NCBI GenBank assembly: GCA_035551935.1
Contig: DASZMJ010000674.1
Coordinates: 1 to 21,706, forward strand
Direction: 5' to 3'
Origin: DASZMJ01 sp035551935
GTDB taxonomy: Bacteria; Planctomycetota; Planctomycetia; Isosphaerales; Isosphaeraceae
DNA length: 21,706 bases
Positions 15,033-21,706 of the stretch are shown in pieces (within the stretch, counting starts at the first letter, position 1; every line of letters starts with the position of its first letter). The notes under the pieces were generated by a model. That model saw only the letters and a list, made by a program, of their open reading frames with translations. It had not been told where the DNA came from and made no database searches. The translations under genes and the position numbers were made by a program.

Positions 15033-16601
15033 CGATCGCCGCGAGCCGACCGCCCGCGCGCGGGCCTCGGCGATCATCCGGCGGGTGAGGTCCTCGACCG
15101 GGGCGAAGTCGTCGGTGAAGATGGGCGTGTCGGCCGGGGGGGCGGGCTCGGTGAGGTTCATCGCGGCGCGGCGGGCCAGGGGGCGGATCGAGGCGGGCAC
15201 GTCGGGCCGTCGCAAGGCGGCGCGGAGGTCGTCGAGCGACCGGGACGACTTGAAGGCGAAGACCTCGTGGCTGCCGCCGGGCAGCGAATCGACGACGACC
15301 GTCGGGAAGACCCGCCGGAGGGTCGCCACCGTCGCGCTCAGGAGGGCCAGGTCGGACCCGGCGTCCCAGACGTTCATGATCAGGAGGCCGTCCGGCTCCA
15401 GGTGGTCGGCCACCTGGCGGAAGAACTCCTCGGTGACGAGGTAGAACGGCTGATAAAGCCCGCCGTGGAAGAGGTCGACGTGCGCGATGTCGTACGTCGC
15501 CCGCTGTTTCGCCAGCCAGGGGCGCGCGTCGGCGATCTGGATGCGGAGGCGGTCGCCGGTCTCGAGGCCGAAGTAGCGCCGGCCGGCCTCGACGACCGCC
15601 GGGTCGATCTCGACGGCGTCGACGACCGCCTCCGGCGCCGACAGCCACGACGCCCGGATGCTCGACCCGGCCCCCATGCCCAGCACCAGGATCCGTTTCG
15701 AGGGCGCCAGCAGCGGGCCGAGCGCGAAGTCGTCGAAATAGTGTCCCGTCAAGCCGCCGGAATCCTCCCGGACGCTCTGCACGCCCGTCTCGTCGTTCAA
15801 GACCAGCCGCAATTCCCGGCCGTGCTGGAGGACGCGGACGAGGTTGTACGGCGACTCCTTGACCCACAACGCCCCCTCCGACCACCCCAGCGGCGGTGTC
15901 CATGCCAGGCCCGCCGGCGCCAACAATCCTAGCCAAGCCGCCGGCCTGTGCCGCGCCAGGCCGACGACGCCCACGACGACGGTCGTGCCGCACGCGAGCA
16001 TCAGGATCGCCCGCGTCCCCAGCGTCGGTACGAGCAGGAACGTCGTGGCGAAGACCCCGGCGATGCTGCCGATCGTCGCCAGGGCGTAGACCGCCCCCGC
16101 CGTCGCGCCGACGGTCTTCGCCCGCGCCAGGAACCGCGTCACGAATGGGCTGGTCATCGCCAGCGCCGTCATCGGCGGGCCGAAGATGATCAGGGTCGCC
16201 ACCAGCGAGCCGTCGATCCCCTCCGCCTGCGCCAGCCGCGCCAGGAGCGGCCCGACGACGCAGAGGATGACCCCCTGGTACACCCCCCCCGCCAGGATCG
16301 CCACGTACAGGGGCGCATCCGTCTTCGATCGATCCGCCAGCCTTCCCCCCAGCGCATAGCCGGCCGCCAAGGCGATCATGACCACCCCGATCATGCTCCC
16401 CCAGACGTACACCGAATAGCCGAACGCCGGCGCATAAAGTCGGAATGCCACCAGCTCCAGCACCATGATCACCGCGCCGGTGATCGTCGCCGTCGCCAGC
16501 CAGAGCGCCAGGCTCCCCCTCCCCGGCGCGGCCGATGTCGGTGCCTCGGCGACCGCGACCGGCGGTTGCGGATCCTGTCGTGCCCGAACCCTCTTCGCCA
16601 T
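15027..16601 (-). CDS. Membrane-anchored spermidine-synthase-like protein (fused MFS-like / aminopropyltransferase fold)
   Basis: The 524-residue protein starts MAKRVRARQDPQPPVAVAEA at ATG 16601, with GGGAGAGG upstream. About six hydrophobic helices fill residues 34-216, including GYALGGRLADRSKTDAP (81-97), a transporter-like loop. Residues 245-515 follow the spermidine synthase fold: LGMGAGSSIR (307-316, the cofactor loop), VEIDPAVVEAGRRYFG (330-345), IADARPWL (356-363), VDLFHGG (375-381) and FTDDFAPVEDL (495-505). The canonical GGGDG loop is GMGAGS here and the DxxD substrate acids are not obvious, so true polyamine synthesis is doubtful. Such fusions are common in bacteria and their substrate is unknown. 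It lies 56 nt after the DapA-like gene and is probably co-transcribed. Confidence 0.87.
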   Translation of the reverse strand: MAKRVRARQDPQPPVAVAEAPTSAAPGRGSLALWLATATITGAVIMVLELVAFRLYAPAFGYSVYVWGSMIGVVMIALAAGYALGGRLADRSKTDAPLYVAILAGGVYQGVILCVVGPLLARLAQAEGIDGSLVATLIIFGPPMTALAMTSPFVTRFLARAKTVGATAGAVYALATIGSIAGVFATTFLLVPTLGTRAILMLACGTTVVVGVVGLARHRPAAWLGLLAPAGLAWTPPLGWSEGALWVKESPYNLVRVLQHGRELRLVLNDETGVQSVREDSGGLTGHYFDDFALGPLLAPSKRILVLGMGAGSSIRASWLSAPEAVVDAVEIDPAVVEAGRRYFGLETGDRLRIQIADARPWLAKQRATYDIAHVDLFHGGLYQPFYLVTEEFFRQVADHLEPDGLLIMNVWDAGSDLALLSATVATLRRVFPTVVVDSLPGGSHEVFAFKSSRSLDDLRAALRRPDVPASIRPLARRAAMNLTEPAPPADTPIFTDDFAPVEDLTRRMIAEARARAVGSRRSR

Positions 16602-16639
16602 GCCTCGCCTCTCCCGTCCCGCCAGCTCCGATCGCGTCA

Positions 16640-16663
16640 CCGGGGTCTCGCCGCCGACTATCG
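16640..16663 (-). repeat. 24-nt element at the stop codon of the DapA-like gene, copy B
   Basis: On the minus strand it spans the TAG stop and continues TCGGCGGCGAGACCCCGG. It matches copy A (15009-15032) at 22 of 24 positions, and also sits exactly at a stop codon. Confidence 0.55.
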
Positions 16664-17560
16664 ACAACGGTCGGGAAGATAGCCGACGGTCTCGAGGACC
16701 TCGACGACGCGGCGGGCGGCGGCGGGGTCGAGGGGGCGCAACGGGCGGGGGAGCATGCGGCGGAAGAGGCCGCGGTGGCGGCAGGCGGCCTCGAGGCAGG
16801 CCAGCGGGGGCCCGAAGCCGAGCAGGCGGGCCAGGCGGGTCAGTTGGGCCTGGAGCCGGAACGAACGGGCCGCGTCGCCGGCGCGGGCGGCCTCCCAGAT
16901 CGCCACGCAGAGCTCGGGGAAGGGGTTGCCGAGGTTCGTGACGAAGCCGTCGGCGCCGAGCTCGGTCGAGAGCGCGAGGAGGTCGTAGCCGTGCAGGTAG
17001 CTGAAGCTCAAGCGCCGGCGCTCCTCGACGGGCCAGTCGAGCGTGCGGCTTAAGCTGGGGTTCACGTCCTTGCAGCCGACGATCCGCGGGTGTTCGGCCA
17101 GGCGGCGGAGCTGGTCGAAGGTGAGCTGATTGCTCACCCACGGGGCGTTGTAGATGACCAGGGGCTTCGCGAGCGAGTCGGCCAGGGCCTGGAAGTAGTC
17201 GACGACCTCGCCGGGGGCCATCGGCAGGTACCAGGGGGGCAAGGCGGCGTAGTAGTCGTACGGCAGGTCGTCGAACAGCTTCGCTCGGGTCAGCGTCCGG
17301 GCCGTGCCCATATCGGAGACGTTCAGGACCAGCGGCAACCGGCCCCGCGCGGCCTCGGCGGCGACCTCGGCCACGAGGCGCTGGCGGTCGTCGGGGATCA
17401 GGTCGAACCGGCCGGTCGTGCCGAGGATCCAGAGGCCGTGGACCCCGGCGCCGATGACCGTGTCGACGAGCCGGGTGAGGGCCTGGACGTCGATCGACTC
17501 GTCCTCGAGAAAGGGGGTCGCCAGGGGGGGGACGATGCCGTGCAGGCTGGGCAGGCTCAT
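16658..17560 (-). CDS. Dihydrodipicolinate synthase / N-acetylneuraminate lyase family aldolase
   Basis: The 300-residue protein starts at ATG 17560 (MSLPSLHGIVPPLATPFLED), the normal N-terminus; an upstream start adds only an Arg-rich stretch. The TIM-barrel class I aldolase signature is present: GTTG at 47-50, Tyr137 in VIYNAPW and the Schiff-base Lys164 in VGCKDVNPSL. Position 51 is Arg where GTTGE is usual, so it is unlikely to be DapA of lysine synthesis; a lyase of a sugar acid or keto acid is more probable. The enzyme would be cytoplasmic and tetrameric like its relatives. The neighbour downstream is the spermidine-synthase-like membrane protein. Substrate not predictable from the sequence. 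Confidence 0.87.
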   Translation of the reverse strand: MSLPSLHGIVPPLATPFLEDESIDVQALTRLVDTVIGAGVHGLWILGTTGRFDLIPDDRQRLVAEVAAEAARGRLPLVLNVSDMGTARTLTRAKLFDDLPYDYYAALPPWYLPMAPGEVVDYFQALADSLAKPLVIYNAPWVSNQLTFDQLRRLAEHPRIVGCKDVNPSLSRTLDWPVEERRRLSFSYLHGYDLLALSTELGADGFVTNLGNPFPELCVAIWEAARAGDAARSFRLQAQLTRLARLLGFGPPLACLEAACRHRGLFRRMLPRPLRPLDPAAARRVVEVLETVGYLPDRCR

Positions 17561-17661
17561 GGGTCGATACCTTCGGCGGCGAGGGGTCCGGGTGCGGGCC
17601 GTTCGGGTCGTCACGCCCCACCATTATGATACGACCCGGCGCCGGAAACCACCGCGAGGCG

Positions 17662-17691
17662 TTGACGGGGCGACGTCGGGGCGATCTTAAT
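17662..17691 (+). promoter_or_regulatory. Candidate sigma-70-type promoter for the KTSC - threonine aldolase - endonuclease V genes
   Basis: TTGACG (17662-17667) is followed after 18 bp by CTTAAT (17686-17691), a fair -35/-10 pair, 36 bp before the KTSC ATG. The stretch is among the few AT-leaning spots here. TATGAT at 17625-17630 could be another -10, and CATAAT on the other strand (17628-17623) could serve the divergent DapA-like gene. Confidence 0.4.
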
Positions 17692-17726
17692 GGTGGGTGC
17701 GGGACGCGGAACAGAGAGGAACGAAG

Positions 17727-17992
17727 ATGGACCGGAGCGCGGTCGAATCGCGATTGATCCGCTCGGTCGGCTACGACCTCGCCGCCAGCATCCTGGAGGT
17801 CGAGCTCGTCGGCGGCGCCCTCTACGAGTACTTCGACGTCCCCTACTCCGCCTTCGAGGAGCTGCTGGAGGCCGAGTCGAAGGGCGCGTATTACAACGAT
17901 TTGATCAAGGACTTCTACGCCTACCGCCGCCTCGACCCGGGCACCGTCGAGGCGGGGCACGAGGGCGAGGTCGAGGGCGGGGGCGAGACGCC

Positions 17993-17996
<4 letters not shown>
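17727..17996 (+). CDS. KTSC domain protein
   Basis: The 89-residue protein starts MDRSAVESRLIRSVGYDLAA at ATG 17727, with AGAGAGGA seven bases upstream. The KTSC pattern runs from about residue 4 to 67: S-x-L-I-x-S-V-G-Y-D, an L-E-V-E-L strand, G-x-L-Y-E-Y-F-D-V-P, and S-K-G-A-Y-Y-N-D-L-I-K-D-F-Y-A-Y. The domain is named for its likeness to the C-terminal part of some lysyl-tRNA synthetases and is thought to bind nucleic acid; the role of the stand-alone form is not known. The acidic Gly/Glu tail after residue 70 looks disordered. Its stop overlaps the next start as ATGA, so translation of threonine aldolase is probably coupled. Confidence 0.88.
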
Positions 17997-19042
<1,046 letters not shown>

Positions 19043-19052
19043 GGACGAATCG

Positions 19053-19748
19053 ATGGAGATCGCCGAGCTGCACCGCTGGGACCTCGACGCCGCCGCCGCG
19101 CGCGCACTCCAGGCCGAGCTGGCCGGCCGGGTCGACACGGCCACGCCGCTGGGCCCGTGGGAGAATCTGGCCGCGGCCGACGTCTCGTACGACCGGGGCA
19201 GCGACGTCCTGCACGCCGGGGTGGTCGTCGTCCGGCCGGTCACGTTCGAGGTCGTCGAGCGCGTCGGCGTGACCGGCCCGGCGCGGTTCCCGTACATCCC
19301 CGGCCTGCTCTCGTTCCGCGAGGCCCCGGCCCTGATCGACGCCTTCCGCGCCCTGAAGACGACCCCCGACGTCGTGATGTGCGACGGCCAGGGGATCGCC
19401 CACCCGCGACGCCTGGGCATCGCCAGCCACCTGGGCCTCTGGCTCGGCCTGCCGACGGTCGGCTGCGCCAAGAGCCGGCTCTGCGGCCGTTACGAGATGC
19501 CCGGCCTGGCCCGCGGCGATCGCTCGCCGCTGGTCGACCGCGGCGAGGTCGTCGGGGCCGTGCTGCGGACCCGGGCGCGGGTCTCGCCGCTGTTCGTCTC
19601 GGCGGGTCATCGCTGCGACCTCGAGGGGTCGGTCGCACTGGTCCTCGAGACCTCCGTGAAATACCGCCTCCCCACCCCCGCCCGCATGGCCCACGAGTTC
19701 GTCAACGAGATCCGCCGCGCCGCGGGGCAATCGCGATCGGGCCCGTAG
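19053..19748 (+). CDS. nfi: Endonuclease V (deoxyinosine 3' endonuclease)
   Basis: The 231-residue protein is typical in size. All catalytic positions are visible: Asp43 in AAADVSYDRG, the PYIPGLLSFREAP motif with Glu90 (80-92), Asp111 in CDGQGIAHPRRLGIASHLG (His117), and Lys140 in GCAKSRL. The numbers match the Thermotoga enzyme (Asp43, Glu89, Asp110, Lys139) within one residue. The enzyme nicks DNA one base 3' to hypoxanthine as the first step of alternative excision repair, with Mg2+. ATG 19053 follows the threonine aldolase stop by 10 bp. Its stop meets the convergent PEID-CTERM gene 11 bp away. Confidence 0.95.
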   Translation: MEIAELHRWDLDAAAARALQAELAGRVDTATPLGPWENLAAADVSYDRGSDVLHAGVVVVRPVTFEVVERVGVTGPARFPYIPGLLSFREAPALIDAFRALKTTPDVVMCDGQGIAHPRRLGIASHLGLWLGLPTVGCAKSRLCGRYEMPGLARGDRSPLVDRGEVVGAVLRTRARVSPLFVSAGHRCDLEGSVALVLETSVKYRLPTPARMAHEFVNEIRRAAGQSRSGP

Positions 19749-19759
19749 CACGGCCGGCC

Positions 19760-20011
19760 TCAGCGCCCCCGGCGCCGCCGGGCCGTCAACAGCGCGATCC
19801 CCCCGAAGAGGAGGGTCGCCGCGCCGCCGGCCGCGCCCGGGTCGATCTCCGGCGTCGACAACGGACCCGGCCCGTGCGCGATCGCCTGGCCCGAAGTCGC
19901 CACGACGAACAGCGTCGAGGCGATCGCCCACCGGATTCCCCTCGCGAGCCGAGGATTCGACCATACGCTCATCGGAAAACCCCCCGTGTTGACATCGAGC
20001 ATTCGATTCAT
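19760..20011 (-). CDS. Tiny secreted PEID-CTERM protein (exosortase-type sorting signal)
   Basis: The 83-residue protein starts at ATG 20011 behind GGAGGA; an ATG at 19972 (MSVWSNPRLARGIRWAIAST) gives a neater signal peptide and may be the real start. Hydrophobic IASTLFVVATSGQAIAHG ends in an AxA-like cleavage site. After only about 10 residues comes STPEIDPGAAGGAATLLFGG, then IALLTARRRRGR: a PEID motif, hydrophobic helix and Arg cluster, the classic three-part PEP-CTERM-type sorting signal. The mature chain between signals is almost nothing, so it is either a substrate remnant, a minimal anchored peptide, or a member of a known class of short planctomycete cell-surface proteins. No exosortase gene is present nearby. 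Confidence 0.75.
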   Translation of the reverse strand: MNRMLDVNTGGFPMSVWSNPRLARGIRWAIASTLFVVATSGQAIAHGPGPLSTPEIDPGAAGGAATLLFGGIALLTARRRRGR

Positions 20012-20332
20012 GACCGCATTCCTCCGCGAACCCGACGCGACCGCCGGGGCCCAGGACCGAGGACGCCTCGGTTGACGCTTTGGTAGGAAGACCTCGCCCG
20101 CACGTCGGGCTCATGGAGATCCATGCAGGCGCGGACCACGCCTGGTCGGAAGAGCTTACGAGACGGGTCCCTCGCCCGGTCGCCGTGCTGCCGAAAAGCG
20201 GCCGGGCCCGTGGCCAAAAGGCGACGGCCGTCGTCACGGTCCGACGTCGGACCGCTTGCGAAGAGGATGGCCGGGGGTTATGACATGCGCTCGAAGGACG
20301 ACGTCGACAGCCACTGGCCGGGGGACCCCGCG
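20012..20332. other. About 320-bp divergent intergenic region
   Basis: It should hold the promoters of the PEID-CTERM gene (minus) and the PmoA-like gene (plus). TTGACG at 20072-20077 has no good -10 at 16-18 bp. I see no strong palindrome. An open frame covers most of it in the PmoA frame (from 20123), but its translation is Arg/Ser-rich and non-family-like, so it is probably not coding. Confidence 0.4.
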
Positions 20333-21622
20333 ATGCTGGAGAGGTTGAGGCTCGATTTCGGGCTCCGGTTGGCGGCCCTGGCCGTCGGGCTCGGCACCTT
20401 CGAGGCGCAGGCCGCCGAGCCGCGCCGCGTCACGATCCGGGGCGTCGGCATCGTGCTGAACGAGACGCCCGTCGTCGTCCGACTCGAGGCCAGGCTCCCC
20501 GAGGGCACCTATCGCCTCAAGCCCGTCGGCGATAAGGGGCATGAGTGCTACGCGCGGGTCTTCGAGGACGGCGGCACGCGCCAGCTCGCATTGATCCTCG
20601 ACCACCTCGGCGCCGACGAGGTCGCTGAATACGTCATGGAGGACACGGACGGGATCCGACAACGCGATCGCGCCGTCCCCCAATCCCCGTTTGCGGCGGT
20701 GGAGTTCCATGAGCCGAGGGGGGACGACGTCCGCATCGTCGCCGGCCTGATCCCGTTCGCCACCTACCACAGCAAGACCGGGCCCAAGCCGTTCCTCTTC
20801 CCGCTCAACGGGCCGGGCCCCGAACCCGTGGGGGTCACGCGCGCCTACCCGATGGAGAAGGTCGAGGGCGAGGACCACGACCACCCCCACCAGCGCTCCC
20901 TCTGGTTTACGCACGGCAACGTCAACGGCATCGACTTCTGGAGCGAGCAAGGACGCCACGGCACGATCCGCGAGACCAGCCGGAACGTCGTCTCCGGCCC
21001 CCTGATCGGCGTCCTCCGCACGACCGACGACTGGCTCGGCCCCGACGGCAAGAAAGTGCTCGAGGACGAGCGGACCCTCCGCATCTTCCTGACCCACAAG
21101 GCCCGCGTGCTCGACTTCGACGTGACGCTCAGGGCGACCGTCGGGCCCGTCACCTTCGGCGACACGAAGGAGGGGACCTTCGGCCTCCGGGTCGTGTCGA
21201 GCATGGACGTCGACAAGAAGAAGGGCGGCAAGATCACCAACGCCGAAGGGCTGACCGACGCCGCCGCCTGGGGCAAGGCGTCGCCGTGGGTCGACTACTC
21301 CGGTCCGGTCGGCGACAAGACCGTCGGCGTGGCCATCTTCAACCACCCGTCGAGCTTCCGGGCGCCGACGACGTGGCACGTCCGCACCTACGGCCTCTTC
21401 GCCGCCAATCCTTTCGGCTGGCACGACTTCGGCCGCAAGGAATCGGGCGCCTACACCCTCCCCCGCGGCGAGTCGATCACCCTCCGCTACCGCATCCTCA
21501 TCCACGACGGCGACGCCGCCGCCGCCAACCTCCCCGCCGCCTTCCGGGCCTACGCCAACCCGCCCAAGATCGAATTTGCCACAGAGGCCACAGAGGGCAC
21601 AGCGAAAGAGAAGAACGAATAA
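20333..21622 (+). CDS. Secreted PmoA-like (DUF6807) protein
   Basis: The 429-residue protein starts MLERLRLDFGLRLAALAVGL at ATG 20333, giving a normal signal peptide ending near TFEAQAAEP. ATG 20285 would add 16 acidic residues and is less likely. The family core shows GEDHDHPHQRSLWFTHGNVN then GIDFW (179-203), the His-rich signature of 'methane oxygenase PmoA-like' proteins, which despite the name are not methane oxygenase subunits. They are abundant, secreted and uncharacterised in planctomycetes, often with sugar-degradation genes. Later segments AIFNHPSSFRAPTTWHVRTY and ANPFGWHDF are also typical. The last 15 residues (FATEATEGTAKEKNE) are encoded by a short repeat (21578-21604) that has intruded on the 3' end. 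Exported function and substrate are unknown. Confidence 0.86.
   Translation: MLERLRLDFGLRLAALAVGLGTFEAQAAEPRRVTIRGVGIVLNETPVVVRLEARLPEGTYRLKPVGDKGHECYARVFEDGGTRQLALILDHLGADEVAEYVMEDTDGIRQRDRAVPQSPFAAVEFHEPRGDDVRIVAGLIPFATYHSKTGPKPFLFPLNGPGPEPVGVTRAYPMEKVEGEDHDHPHQRSLWFTHGNVNGIDFWSEQGRHGTIRETSRNVVSGPLIGVLRTTDDWLGPDGKKVLEDERTLRIFLTHKARVLDFDVTLRATVGPVTFGDTKEGTFGLRVVSSMDVDKKKGGKITNAEGLTDAAAWGKASPWVDYSGPVGDKTVGVAIFNHPSSFRAPTTWHVRTYGLFAANPFGWHDFGRKESGAYTLPRGESITLRYRILIHDGDAAAANLPAAFRAYANPPKIEFATEATEGTAKEKNE
21578..21604 (+). repeat. 9-bp tandem repeat at the 3' end of the PmoA-like gene
   Basis: GCCACAGAG occurs twice in tandem (21578-21586, 21587-21595), followed by the degenerate unit GGCACAGCG (21596-21604). 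It codes for Ala-Thr-Glu-like units of the tail. AT-richer sequence follows directly. Confidence 0.6.
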
Positions 21623-21643
21623 GAATAGAGCTCCTGTCCCCGG

Positions 21644-21706
21644 ATCGGTGGTCTTCTCTTCGTAACCCGACACACCAGTGGGAGTTACGAAGAGAAGACC
21701 ACCGAT
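21644..21706. repeat. Perfect 23-bp palindrome at the window's end
   Basis: The arm 21644-21666 (ATCGGTGGTCTTCTCTTCGT plus AAC) is matched exactly by 21684-21706 across a 17-nt loop. The stem reaches the last base, so it may continue outside. It lies 22 bp after the stop of the PmoA-like gene. Its pyrimidine-rich arms differ from the two palindromes near 1.6 kb. Terminator or dispersed palindromic repeat. Confidence 0.7.

Noticed and set aside
15027..17960. A 977-codon minus-strand open frame spanning two gene regions
   Set aside because: Only its last 524 codons look like a protein. The rest is Arg/Pro-rich and lies out of frame over the real DapA-like gene, a usual high-GC shadow.
20123..20332. 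An N-terminal extension of the PmoA-like protein
   Set aside because: The translation is Arg/Ser-rich without family likeness, and a proper signal peptide begins at ATG 20333.

Overview
The window looks like a chromosomal piece of a high-GC planctomycete, probably Isosphaeraceae or a close relative. This is an inference from several signs: very high GC with long shadow reading frames on the antisense strand; small membrane proteins that begin with an Arg-Pro-Arg-Phe type N-terminus; a PEID-CTERM sorting signal; a split glycine decarboxylase; a PmoA-like (DUF6807) secreted protein; a Uma2 nuclease; and long perfect palindromes between genes. I see no rRNA, tRNA, CRISPR array, integrase or intact insertion sequence.

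Layout. Left edge: the 5' part of an ECF sigma factor gene (minus strand), then about 580 bp without a gene. A secreted protein gene (plus) follows; its expected ATG is broken by one extra base. Between it and the next, convergent, genes lie three stem-loops, two of them long perfect palindromes. Minus-strand genes then run from about 8.3 kb down to 1.7 kb: a decayed polysaccharide deacetylase overlapping a SAM methyltransferase; an NrnA-like DHH phosphoesterase, a Rieske protein and a cytochrome b fused to two c-type haem domains; a GT4 glycosyltransferase; and a DUF1499 protein. The Rieske and cytochrome b genes overlap by 8 nt and should encode a quinol-oxidising bc-type complex.

Middle (8.9-13.8 kb, plus strand): a small membrane protein, gcvPA, a Uma2 nuclease, a 79-residue acidic protein, another small membrane protein, then gcvPB. 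The two halves of the glycine cleavage P-protein are thus separated by 1.4 kb of unrelated genes. After a GC hairpin the strand switches: an orphan periplasmic-binding lipoprotein, a membrane-anchored spermidine-synthase-like protein and a DapA-family aldolase (all minus).

Right part: a divergent promoter region feeds a compact plus-strand set, KTSC protein - threonine aldolase (ATGA overlap) - endonuclease V. A tiny PEID-CTERM protein lies on the minus strand, and a PmoA-like secreted protein on the plus strand. The last 63 bases form a 23-bp palindrome running into the window edge.

Functional threads are respiration (bc complex), one-carbon/glycine metabolism (gcvPA, gcvPB, threonine aldolase) and envelope or exopolysaccharide work (glycosyltransferase, methyltransferase, deacetylase remnant, PEID-CTERM protein). 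I found no convincing complete new defence or mobile system. The most unusual items are the cytochrome b/di-haem c fusion, the two broken genes, a 24-nt element repeated at the stop codons of two adjacent genes, and the palindromes.
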